Of a DNA stretch of 9,322 nucleotides, positions 1 to 5,655 are shown one piece after another. Source of the DNA: Pediococcus sp. (GTDB lineage: Bacteria > Bacillota > Bacilli > Lactobacillales > Lactobacillaceae); NCBI GenBank assembly GCA_022712335.1, contig JALAGR010000038.1, positions 1-9,322 on the forward strand, in the 5' to 3' direction. The stretch's first letter is position 1. Each line of letters begins with the position of its first letter. The notes below the pieces were generated by a model, which was not told where the DNA came from, ran no database searches, and saw only the letters and a list, made by a program, of their open reading frames with translations. A program made the position numbers and the translations under genes.

Positions 1-915
1 AGTTTGAAGCCACTTACGGCCTACTTCTTCGCTTTCGCCAGCGAATGGTTCGATTGAATTACGCCATGTGGCACGCCCGCAAAGAACGCCATTGAATTTC
101 GAGCCAGCTTCATGCGCGAACTTCAATTCTTCTTGGAATAATTCAGCTGAAACACCCGCACTCAAGAAGATAAATGGTAGGTCCGTCGCATCGCTTTGTT
201 CTTTGTAATACTTAGCAGCTTCGTCTTTACTGTAAACAATATCATCGGCATTTTCAGCGAAACCTTCCACGTAAGCTTGGTTAACTGGAACTTCCAGTTT
301 AAGCACATCTACGCCATATTCTGGTTTTGAGAATTCTTTTGTCATTTCAATTACTTTATGTGGTTTTACAGCAGCGTACTCTTTGCCTTTAACGTCATCA
401 TTCTTAGCATCATATGAAACTAACTCAAGGAAAAATGGCATATCTTCTGCCTTGCATTCATCACCTAAACGTTGAATGAAAGCATGCTTACGTTCGTTGA
501 CAGCATCCCCTTCATCAACATCATAGTATAGAAGAAACTTGATTGCATCAGCACCTAGTTCTTTCAACTTACGAACTGACCATTGATCTAAAATGTCTGG
601 GAAACGTCCAGGTTCTGTAGCATCGTAGCCTGTTTTTTCGTAAGCTGCGAGTAGTCCGGCATTTTCATCACGTACACGAGCAGCAGGAATACCATATTCT
701 GGATCCAGTAAAATCCCACTAGCATATGGTGTTAATTCTGAAGAAATAGCCACTTTGAAATCTTCAATTTCTTTTTGTGTAGCTTCGTGTCCACTAGCCG
801 CACCAATCATTTTCTTCAATGATCCACGTTGATCAATGGCCAAGGCGCTAATTACACCATTTTCATCTGACAATGCTTTAATTCCACGTAATTTACCTTC
901 TGACAATGTTCTCAT
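1..915 (-). CDS. lacD: Tagatose-1,6-bisphosphate aldolase LacD (3' end outside window)
   Basis: LacD cleaves tagatose-1,6-bisphosphate to dihydroxyacetone phosphate and glyceraldehyde-3-phosphate, the last step of the tagatose-6-phosphate pathway in the cytoplasm. The frame is open from the ATG at 915 to base 1, giving 305 residues; the family is about 325-330, so only the last 20 or so are missing. It begins MRTLSEGKLRGIKAL and has ALAIDQRGSL near residue 26. The active-site residues known from streptococcal LacD fit in register: Lys126 in AIKFLLYY, Glu164 in FFLELVSYD, and Lys206 in DVLKLEVP, the expected Schiff-base lysine. The start is supported by AAGGGGA about 9 nt upstream. It follows lacB after a 91-nt gap that holds a cre box and a hairpin, so it may be partly uncoupled from lacRAB. 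lacC, usually placed just before lacD, is absent here. Confidence 0.96.
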   Translation of the reverse strand, partial: MRTLSEGKLRGIKALSDENGVISALAIDQRGSLKKMIGAASGHEATQKEIEDFKVAISSELTPYASGILLDPEYGIPAARVRDENAGLLAAYEKTGYDATEPGRFPDILDQWSVRKLKELGADAIKFLLYYDVDEGDAVNERKHAFIQRLGDECKAEDMPFFLELVSYDAKNDDVKGKEYAAVKPHKVIEMTKEFSKPEYGVDVLKLEVPVNQAYVEGFAENADDIVYSKDEAAKYYKEQSDATDLPFIFLSAGVSAELFQEELKFAHEAGSKFNGVLCGRATWRNSIEPFAGESEEVGRKWLQT

Positions 916-947
916 GTTTTAAAATCCCCTTCATTTTTATACCTTTT

Positions 948-961
948 AGGTAACGCTTACA
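948..961 (-). promoter_or_regulatory. cre (CcpA) box upstream of lacD
   Basis: Read on the minus strand the site is TGTAAGCGTTACCT, which differs from the cre consensus TGWAANCGNTNWCA only in the last base. It lies 33 nt before the lacD start codon, inside the lacB-lacD gap. A TATAAA (936-941) just downstream could be a -10 element, but I find no convincing -35 at proper spacing. The box could therefore repress a local lacD promoter or act as a roadblock to read-through from lacB. It overlaps a short palindrome, TACCT-TTT-AGGTA (940-952). Confidence 0.6.
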
Positions 962-974
962 TTTCCAAGCAATA

Positions 975-997
975 ATTTAAGTTCATTTAACTTAAAT
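975..997. repeat. Perfect inverted repeat between lacB and lacD
   Basis: ATTTAAGTT (975-983) and AACTTAAAT (989-997) form a perfect 9-bp inverted repeat around a 5-nt centre, CATTT. It starts 10 nt past the lacB stop codon. The stem is almost all A-T and lacks a T-run, so it is a poor terminator. It could be a processing or stabilising hairpin at the lacB 3' end, or a protein-binding palindrome. A similar palindrome lies before the PTS IIC gene at 3925-3943. Confidence 0.5.
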
Positions 998-1006
998 CAA
1001 ACAGCT

Positions 1007-1525
1007 TTAATCGTGGTATACACCTGCAGCCCATTTTTCATTTTCTTCATCGAAGAAATGTGGGTTATCTTTTTGATCTGGATTTGGCGTTGCAATGTTG
1101 TCGATTTTATCAATGATTTTCTTGTTTTCTGCCGTTTCCTGATACTCTGATTCAAGGAATACTTTAAGAATATCTTCGCAGAGATGTTCACCAACCGTCG
1201 CTCCACCAAAACCAATAATATTGGCATTTAGTTCTTCTTTGGCATATCTAGCAGTAACTAAGTTTGAAACCAATGCAGCACGTACACCTTCGTTTTTATC
1301 AGCAGCAGTGCTAATTCCGATCCCAGTTCCACAAAGAACTACCCCTAAGTCAGCACGACCATCGGCAACATCTTCAGCAACTCGTTTACCGTAAATTGGA
1401 TAATGAGTTCTCGATGTATCATAGGTTCCTTCGTCAATCACTTGATGTCCTAGCGATTTGAGGTAATTTGATAATTGAATTTTTACGTCTGTTACAATGT
1501 GGTCGTTTCCAATTGAGATAATCAT
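1007..1525 (-). CDS. lacB: Galactose-6-phosphate isomerase subunit LacB
   Basis: LacB forms, with LacA, the cytoplasmic heteromeric isomerase that converts galactose-6-phosphate to tagatose-6-phosphate. The 172-residue product matches the usual LacB length and has the RpiB/LacAB fold throughout. It starts [11 protein letters not shown] and carries the active-site loop [11 protein letters not shown] with Cys65, the residue that serves as catalytic base in RpiB-type isomerases, followed by [12 protein letters not shown]. The long acidic and aromatic C-terminal tail, ending WAAGVYHD, is typical of LacB and absent from LacA. The start is supported by AGGGAGGAA about 8 nt upstream. It lies 15 nt downstream of lacA, so the two are surely co-transcribed and probably made in matched amounts. 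Confidence 0.97.
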   Translation of the reverse strand: MIISIGNDHIVTDVKIQLSNYLKSLGHQVIDEGTYDTSRTHYPIYGKRVAEDVADGRADLGVVLCGTGIGISTAADKNEGVRAALVSNLVTARYAKEELNANIIGFGGATVGEHLCEDILKVFLESEYQETAENKKIIDKIDNIATPNPDQKDNPHFFDEENEKWAAGVYHD

Positions 1526-1540
1526 TATAGTTCTTCCTCC

Positions 1541-1969
1541 CTAAATCATTTTGCTAAGCATGTCCAAACGTACTTGATGACGTCCGGCCGCGTATTTTGT
1601 ATCAAGATAGTATTGAACAATATTGTAAGCAAGTTTTTCGCCAACTACTCCAGCGCCAATCGAAATGGCTTTTGATCCATTATGCATAGCTGTCATATGC
1701 GCTGTGTTTTCTTCAACAACATTGGCGGTGACCATCCCTTTGACCTTGTTGCTAGCCATCGCTGAGCCAACACCGTATTCGTCAAACATGATAGCCTTTT
1801 CAAAATTTTCGTTCAAAACCTTGTCAGTCACTGCCAAGGATGAATCCACAAAGTCTTCATGCGGTGTTTCGCTCACATCGACCACTTCATAATCGTGATC
1901 CTTCAAGTACACTTTTACCTTTTCCTTCAAATCAAAACCTGCTTTATCTGCTCCAACTACAATTTTCAT
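1541..1969 (-). CDS. lacA: Galactose-6-phosphate isomerase subunit LacA
   Basis: LacA is the partner of LacB in the galactose-6-phosphate isomerase of the tagatose pathway. The 142-residue product is the normal LacA length. It starts [18 protein letters not shown], the usual RpiB-fold N-terminus. At the place where LacB has CGTGIG, LacA has [11 protein letters not shown] (residues 62-72), so it lacks the catalytic cysteine. This is normal for LacA, which depends on LacB for a working site. The lacR stop codon is only 5 nt upstream and the ribosome binding site AAGGAG lies in the last codons of lacR, so translation of the two genes is probably coupled. Confidence 0.96.
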   Translation of the reverse strand: MKIVVGADKAGFDLKEKVKVYLKDHDYEVVDVSETPHEDFVDSSLAVTDKVLNENFEKAIMFDEYGVGSAMASNKVKGMVTANVVEENTAHMTAMHNGSKAISIGAGVVGEKLAYNIVQYYLDTKYAAGRHQVRLDMLSKMI

Positions 1970-1974
1970 GTGCG

Positions 1975-2751
1975 TTACTCCTTTTCCTTAATTTTTTTCG
2001 ATACGTACACATTGGTAATTTTTTCATAATGCTTTAACATATCTGAATCTATACTTGAATCTGTGATCAATCCATCTAAATCCGATAGATCATAGAAATC
2101 ATAGAAATCATCGTGATCCAACTTGTGATGATCAGCCACAATAAATTTATTCTGCGATTGTTGCAACGCTACTCGCTGCGAAGCACCTTCATCAGTATTG
2201 GCATTCATTATACTGTTGTCTTTGATACCGTTTGCCCCAACAAAGGCTTTATGCATTTTAATATTTTGTAAAAATTCTTCCGCAAGTCTTCCAACGAAAG
2301 CACCACTACGTCTTCTGTATGAACCACCAACTAGACAGATTTCAAAATCATGTTCTTCATTGAAACGCTCAAACACCGGCAAACTATTAGTAACAATCCG
2401 AACCTCGTCAACATCGATATATTTAGAAACCAACTCGTTTGTTGATCCAGGGCCAAGAAAAATCGTTTCCTCTGGTTTAATCATGCTGGCAACTTGTTTA
2501 GCAATCTCATTTTTTTCTTTAAGATGGATTTTTCTCTTCTGTATATAGGAAGGTTCTGTTTGAGAAACCAGATTAATACTCTGTGCTCCCCCAAATACTC
2601 GAATTATCTTTTCTTGTTTCTCGAGCTCATCGAGATCACGGCGAATTGTCATTGATGAAACTGATAATTTTTCTACCAGATTATTTACCGTAATAGTTCC
2701 TTCACTATTAATAGCGCTAAGAATTTTTGCCATACGTTCATTCTTTAACAC
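1975..2751 (-). CDS. lacR: DeoR-family transcriptional regulator LacR
   Basis: This is a DeoR-family regulator expected to repress the divergent lac/PTS genes and to respond to a pathway sugar phosphate, tagatose-6-phosphate in characterised LacR proteins. Residues 1-57 form the winged helix-turn-helix, with the DeoR signature [18 protein letters not shown] and the wing IIRVFGGA. The effector domain follows, with [10 protein letters not shown] (near residue 98) and [14 protein letters not shown] typical of the phosphosugar-binding fold. At 258 residues it is full length. The start is GTG at 2751, chosen because GGGAGGG lies 6-7 nt upstream and [11 protein letters not shown] fits the family N-terminus; an in-frame ATG six codons in lacks a good ribosome site. 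It is the first gene of lacRAB(D), so it is probably autoregulated. A 9-bp tandem repeat (2089-2106) duplicates Phe-Tyr-Asp near residue 216. Confidence 0.93.
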   Translation of the reverse strand: MLKNERMAKILSAINSEGTITVNNLVEKLSVSSMTIRRDLDELEKQEKIIRVFGGAQSINLVSQTEPSYIQKRKIHLKEKNEIAKQVASMIKPEETIFLGPGSTNELVSKYIDVDEVRIVTNSLPVFERFNEEHDFEICLVGGSYRRRSGAFVGRLAEEFLQNIKMHKAFVGANGIKDNSIMNANTDEGASQRVALQQSQNKFIVADHHKLDHDDFYDFYDLSDLDGLITDSSIDSDMLKHYEKITNVYVSKKIKEKE

Positions 2752-2784
2752 TCGCTTCCCTCCCTTTAACGTTTTAATTTGTTC

Positions 2785-2803
2785 TTTTATGTTTATTTAT
2801 GTT
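2785..2803 (-). promoter_or_regulatory. Putative LacR operator O1 (lacR side)
   Basis: The plus strand reads TTTTATGTTTATTTATGTT, containing two ATGTT units 10 nt apart and a run of T-rich triplets like the TGTTTATTT-type operators of LacR/DeoR-family repressors. It lies 8 nt downstream of the predicted lacR -10 box, in the early transcribed region. TTATGTTT recurs in inverted orientation in the partner site at 2916-2941. Confidence 0.5.
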
Positions 2804-2811
2804 CCGAATAT

Positions 2812-2840
2812 AGAATAATATTAAAACCTATCAATGTCAA
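2812..2840 (-). promoter_or_regulatory. Sigma-A promoter for lacRAB(D)
   Basis: On the minus strand a perfect -35 TTGACA (2835-2840) is followed after 17 nt by a -10 TATTCT (2812-2817). This places the transcript start near 2805, about 55 nt before the lacR GTG codon and next to the operator-like repeat at 2785-2803. Confidence 0.7.
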
Positions 2841-2848
2841 CGTTCAAA
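2835..2848. promoter_or_regulatory. Possible second, weaker cre box over the lacR -35
   Basis: The minus strand reads TTTGAACGTTGACA, with the central CG and 12 of 14 positions compatible with the cre consensus (mismatches at positions 2 and 4). It overlaps the lacR -35 hexamer, so CcpA binding there would block the promoter. The part matching the -35 box is fixed by promoter needs, so the match may be partly accidental. Confidence 0.35.
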
Positions 2849-2875
2849 TACAATTTGACAAAAACAAAAAATATA

Positions 2876-2903
2876 TTGACAAATGTAAGCGCTTGCTTAT
2901 AAT
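2876..2903 (+). promoter_or_regulatory. Consensus sigma-A promoter for the PTS operon
   Basis: The -35 TTGACA (2876-2881) and the -10 TATAAT (2898-2903) are both perfect, separated by 16 nt. Transcription should start near 2910, about 60 nt before the IIA start. Such a strong promoter needs tight control, which the overlapping cre box and the downstream operator-like repeat could supply. Confidence 0.88.
2884..2897 (+). promoter_or_regulatory. cre (CcpA) box inside the PTS promoter
   Basis: TGTAAGCGCTTGCT carries the AAGCGCTT core of a classical cre box and deviates from the consensus near its 3' end. It fills nearly the whole spacer between the -35 and -10 hexamers, so CcpA bound there would occlude RNA polymerase. 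This indicates carbon catabolite repression of the transporter. Confidence 0.85.
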
Positions 2904-2915
2904 AGAGTTGTAATC

Positions 2916-2941
2916 AAAAATAAACAAAGGCAAACATAAAT
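2916..2941 (+). promoter_or_regulatory. Putative LacR operator O2 (PTS side)
   Basis: The stretch contains AAATAAACAAAGG followed by CAAACATAAAT. On the minus strand this reads as TTATGTTT and TTTGTTTATTT, the same units as in O1 but in opposite orientation. It begins about 6 nt after the expected transcript start of the PTS operon, mirroring O1 at the lacR promoter. The symmetry suggests that one repressor controls both divergent units, perhaps by looping over the roughly 130 bp between the sites. Confidence 0.5.
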
Positions 2942-2970
2942 GAACTTTGCTGGGAAGAGGTGAGATGTAT

Positions 2971-3468
2971 ATGAGCAAAACAGCAATCGATTCTCTATTT
3001 GATTCCAAGATTGTCTATGTTAGTTCAGGTACAACGAGACAAGAAGTATTTGAAGAAGTCGCCAACGACTTAGTTGCCAAAGGCTACGTCAAAGATACGT
3101 TTCTAGGTAATCTTAATAGTAGAGAAGATGCTTATCCTACCGGAATGGACCTATCTGTAGTTGGATCGCAATATCCAAACGTTGCAATTCCTCATACGGA
3201 AGCAAATTTCGTTTACAAGCGTCGAATCGTTCCTGTAAAGCTTGAAAATCCAATTGAGTTCCATAACATGATTGACCCAACACAGACAATGAATGTTCGT
3301 TTCTTATTTATGATCTTAAATAACGACCCTGAGGGGCAAGCTAATGTATTGGCTGAAATCATGGACTTCTTAACTCAAACACCTTGGGAAGATTTATCGC
3401 ACATGTTTGAAAGCGATTCCAGCGAAGAGATTTTTAATTTCCTTCGTGAAAACTTTGATGAACAATAA
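2971..3468 (+). CDS. gatA: PTS sugar transporter subunit IIA (Gat/Fru type)
   Basis: Cytoplasmic phosphocarrier that takes phosphate from HPr and passes it to the IIB subunit encoded next. The 165-residue product has the fructose/mannitol/galactitol-type IIA fold. The phosphorylated histidine is His75 in NVAIPHTEANFV, preceded by the usual LNSREDAYPTGM segment. The start at 2971 (MSKTAIDSLF) is chosen because AGAGGTGAG lies 7 nt upstream; an ATG two codons earlier at 2965 is too close to that site, and a TTG at 2947 lies upstream of it. It is the first gene after the strong promoter at 2876-2903, and the IIB gene follows after 35 nt. The substrate is not fixed by this subunit; its neighbours suggest galactose or galactitol. 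Confidence 0.93.
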   Translation: MSKTAIDSLFDSKIVYVSSGTTRQEVFEEVANDLVAKGYVKDTFLGNLNSREDAYPTGMDLSVVGSQYPNVAIPHTEANFVYKRRIVPVKLENPIEFHNMIDPTQTMNVRFLFMILNNDPEGQANVLAEIMDFLTQTPWEDLSHMFESDSSEEIFNFLRENFDEQ

Positions 3469-3503
3469 TTAAAAATTATAACTATATATTGGAGGAATTT
3501 ATT

Positions 3504-3803
3504 ATGATCAAAATGTTAACTGCTTGTGGTGCCGGTGTTAATTCAAGTCATCAAATCAAAGATGCTGTTGAAGCAGAAATGAAAAATCGTGGATACGATG
3601 TTACGGTTGATGCTCAAATGATCAAGGACGTTACAGAAGATATGATGGAAGGCGTTCAAATTTTCCTACCTATTAATCATCCTGATCTTGGTTTTGATAT
3701 TGATATTCCTGAAATCGACGCTGGTGCAATTCTATACCGTATGCCTGCTATGGCTAAACCCGTTTATGATCAAATCGAAGAAGCCATCAAAAAAATTCAG
3801 TAG
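3504..3803 (+). CDS. gatB: PTS sugar transporter subunit IIB (galactitol type)
   Basis: Cytoplasmic IIB subunit that relays phosphate from IIA to the sugar during transport by IIC. The 99-residue product has the P-loop-like signature ACGAGVNSS, with the phosphorylated Cys8, as in galactitol-type IIB proteins. The rest alternates helices and strands as expected, ending in DQIEEAIKKIQ. The start at 3504 is set by GGAGGAA at 3491-3497; a longer in-frame ORF starting at 3489 would begin upstream of this site. A 164-nt gap with several inverted repeats separates it from the IIC gene, unusual within a PTS operon. Confidence 0.94.
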   Translation: MIKMLTACGAGVNSSHQIKDAVEAEMKNRGYDVTVDAQMIKDVTEDMMEGVQIFLPINHPDLGFDIDIPEIDAGAILYRMPAMAKPVYDQIEEAIKKIQ

Positions 3804-3811
3804 CTTTAAGT

Positions 3812-3850
3812 AAGGGGATGACGGATAACGGATTCCCCTTCTTTTGAAGG
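3812..3850 (+). other. Overlapping, mutually exclusive hairpins between IIB and IIC
   Basis: AAGGGGA (3812-3818) can pair with TCCCCTT (3834-3840), giving a 7-bp stem followed by CTTTT. The 3' arm overlaps a second perfect hairpin, CCTTC-TTTT-GAAGG (3837-3850). Only one can form at a time, an arrangement reminiscent of an attenuator. The T-run is short (four T), so termination would be partial at best. It starts 9 nt after the IIB stop codon. Confidence 0.45.
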
Positions 3851-3865
3851 ATGCCAACTTAACAT

Positions 3866-3904
3866 ATTAGGATTTTCGGAATTCATAAGTTTTCTAGTCC
3901 TAAT
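3866..3904 (+). repeat. Inverted repeat in the IIB-IIC gap
   Basis: ATTAGGA (3866-3872) and TCCTAAT (3898-3904) are perfect 7-bp complements around a 25-nt loop. The pair is itself flanked by direct copies of CCAACTTA at 3854-3861 and 3915-3922. This could form an RNA stem between the two subunit genes. Confidence 0.4.
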
Positions 3905-3924
3905 TGCTACATATCCAACTTACG

Positions 3925-3943
3925 TGTTTAAGTTCTTTAAACA
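3925..3943 (+). repeat. Inverted repeat just before the IIC ribosome binding site
   Basis: TGTTTAA (3925-3931) and TTAAACA (3937-3943) are perfect 7-bp complements around GTTCT. The repeat ends 8 nt before the IIC ribosome binding site. Its core TTTAAGTTCTTTAA differs by one inserted base from TTTAAGTTCATTTAA at 976-990 upstream of lacD. Confidence 0.45.
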
Positions 3944-3967
3944 AAAATTACAAAGGAGTGAATTCGT

Positions 3968-5377
3968 ATGAACGGAATTATCGATTTCGCCAACACGATT
4001 TTCAAGCCAATCATTGATTTGGGTGCTGCCCCAATCATGTTAATCGTTTTAACCCTTTTGGCTTGGGCGTTAGGCGTTAAATTTACAAAGGCCTTGGAAG
4101 GCGGTATCAAACTTGCCATTGCTTTAACTGGTATCAGTGCCATTATTAATATTTTAACCACTGCCTACCAAGCACCTTTGAATGCATTTGTTAAGTCAAC
4201 AGGTATTAATCTCTCGGTTACAGACGTTGGTTGGGCTCCATTAGCTACAATCACTTGGGGTTCACCTTATACACTCTTCTTCTTACTTCTCATGGTTCTC
4301 TTAAACCTTGTAATGCTAAGTTTGAAGTGGACAGATACTTTAGATGTTGATGTTTTCGATATTTGGCATATTTCATTTACTGCTTTAATGGCTATGTACT
4401 TTGGTGCAAACCTATTCGTTGCTACAGTTCTTGTTCTTATCATTGGAGCTCTTAAAATTATCAATTCTGATTTGATGAAACCAACATTCAATGATTTAAT
4501 GAATGCTCCTGAAGACAACCCAATGACTAGTACTCACTTGAACTACATGATGAATCCTATCATTATGTTGTTCGATACAATTTTCGAAAAATTATTCCCA
4601 TGGCTAGACAAATACGATTTTGATTCAGCTGAATTGAACAAGCGAATTGGTTTCTGGGGAAGTCACTTTGCTATCGGATGTTATCTTGGTGTATTCATCG
4701 GTTTAGTTGCTCGCCAAGATCCTAAAGAAATTCTTACACTTGCCTTTACTGGTGGTGTCTGTCTCCAATTATTCTCACAAATCGGTTCATGGTTCATCGA
4801 AGCTGTTGAACCTCTATCACAAGGTGTTACAGACCTTGCTAACAAACATCTTCATGGTCGTAAGTTGAACATTGGTCTCGACTGGCCATTCATCGCTGGT
4901 CGCGCTGAAATTTGGGCTGCTGCTAATGTTTTAGCTCCTATCATGTTACTTGAATCACTTGTTTTACCTGGTAACCACATTCTTCCTCTGGGTGGAATCA
5001 TTGCCATGGGTGTTACTCCAGCTCTACTTATTGTTACACGTGGTAAGATCATTCGCATGATCGTAATTGGTGCAATTGAAATGCCAATTTTCCTCTGGGC
5101 AGGAACTTTGAGTGCTCCATTTGTAACTAACGTTGCTAAATCTGTTGGTGCTTTTCCTGCAGGACTTAAAGCAGGTACTCAAATTGCTGAATCAACTAAA
5201 GAAGGTCCTATTGAACAATACCTTGCTTACTTGATTGGTAAAGCTTCAACCGGGGAAATCACATTCTTGCTATATGCTGCACTAGCACTTGCTGCTTACG
5301 TTCTCCTTTTCTGGTGGTATGCAAAACAAATGAAGAAACGTAACGCTGCTTATGCTGCTGCAAAAGAAGCAAAATAA
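3968..5377 (+). CDS. gatC: PTS sugar transporter subunit IIC (galactitol family)
   Basis: Integral membrane permease of the galactitol-family phosphotransferase system; it binds the sugar outside and releases it phosphorylated, using the IIA and IIB subunits encoded upstream. The 469-residue product is normal to slightly long for the family and is strongly hydrophobic, with many membrane segments from about residue 20 to 455 and a basic C-terminal tail. Family-typical stretches include GVFIGLVARQDPKEI and IGLDWPFIAGR. As I recall it, galactitol IIC proteins have a Gly-His-Pro near the latter place; here it is Gly-Arg-Ala-Glu, perhaps reflecting another substrate. The start is supported by AAAGGAGTG 7 nt upstream. 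Next to lacRABD, and without a galactitol-1-phosphate dehydrogenase gene, D-galactose is the more likely substrate, but this is inference. Confidence 0.92.
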   Translation: MNGIIDFANTIFKPIIDLGAAPIMLIVLTLLAWALGVKFTKALEGGIKLAIALTGISAIINILTTAYQAPLNAFVKSTGINLSVTDVGWAPLATITWGSPYTLFFLLLMVLLNLVMLSLKWTDTLDVDVFDIWHISFTALMAMYFGANLFVATVLVLIIGALKIINSDLMKPTFNDLMNAPEDNPMTSTHLNYMMNPIIMLFDTIFEKLFPWLDKYDFDSAELNKRIGFWGSHFAIGCYLGVFIGLVARQDPKEILTLAFTGGVCLQLFSQIGSWFIEAVEPLSQGVTDLANKHLHGRKLNIGLDWPFIAGRAEIWAAANVLAPIMLLESLVLPGNHILPLGGIIAMGVTPALLIVTRGKIIRMIVIGAIEMPIFLWAGTLSAPFVTNVAKSVGAFPAGLKAGTQIAESTKEGPIEQYLAYLIGKASTGEITFLLYAALALAAYVLLFWWYAKQMKKRNAAYAAAKEAK

Positions 5378-5403
5378 TTTTTAATTGAAAGGGAACATGT
5401 AAA

Positions 5404-5589
5404 ATGACAAAGGAAGAACGTAAATCTAGAATGTCCGTAATTATTTCTTGGGCTATGGTTGTAATCGCCGCATCTGCTGTTCCCGTTGTATTCGGTCACA
5501 ATGTTTGGACTTTTGGTTTTCAAGCATTGGTATGCGTCGTTGCCTTTACCAAAGTTTCAAGAAGAAAAACTAACCAAACTCGTAAATAA
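5404..5589 (+). CDS. Small two-span membrane protein of the PTS operon
   Basis: A 61-residue protein that I do not recognise. It has a charged N-terminus (MTKEERKSR), a hydrophobic segment at about residues 11-29, a short loop with GHN, a second hydrophobic segment at about 34-50, and a very basic tail (SRRKTNQTRK). Two membrane spans with both ends inside fit the positive-inside rule. It starts 26 nt after the IIC stop, has AAAGGGAA 8 nt before the ATG, and is followed directly by a strong terminator, so it is a genuine last gene of the operon. Its place suggests a role with the transporter, such as assembly or stability of IIC, but nothing in the sequence proves this. Confidence 0.8.
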   Translation: MTKEERKSRMSVIISWAMVVIAASAVPVVFGHNVWTFGFQALVCVVAFTKVSRRKTNQTRK

Positions 5590-5605
5590 AATGAACCTCT
5601 CCTAA

Positions 5606-5655
5606 AAAAATACCCATCAGATCATCGCCACTTTGATGATCCAATGGGTATTTTT
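5606..5655. terminator. Bidirectional intrinsic terminator
   Basis: AAAAATACCCAT (5606-5617) pairs with ATGGGTATTTTT (5644-5655), and inside it GATCATC (5620-5626) pairs with GATGATC (5635-5641), leaving a 2-by-2 internal mismatch and an 8-nt loop. Both flanks give T-rich tails on the outgoing strand: TTTTTATTTT on plus and seven T on minus. It ends the PTS operon and the convergent surface-protein gene, whose stop codon overlaps it by two bases. Confidence 0.93.

Noticed and set aside
997..1227. 76-residue minus-strand open frame
   Set aside because: It lies wholly inside lacB in another frame, has a highly basic low-complexity product and no ribosome site; lacB is certain.
2198..2548. 116-residue plus-strand open frame with hydrophobic segments
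   Set aside because: It is antisense inside lacR; the hydrophobicity comes from reading the opposite strand of an acidic protein gene.
2947..2970. Longer IIA start at TTG 2947 or ATG 2965
   Set aside because: The ribosome binding site at 2956-2964 lies downstream of the TTG and directly against the ATG at 2965; only the ATG at 2971 has normal spacing.
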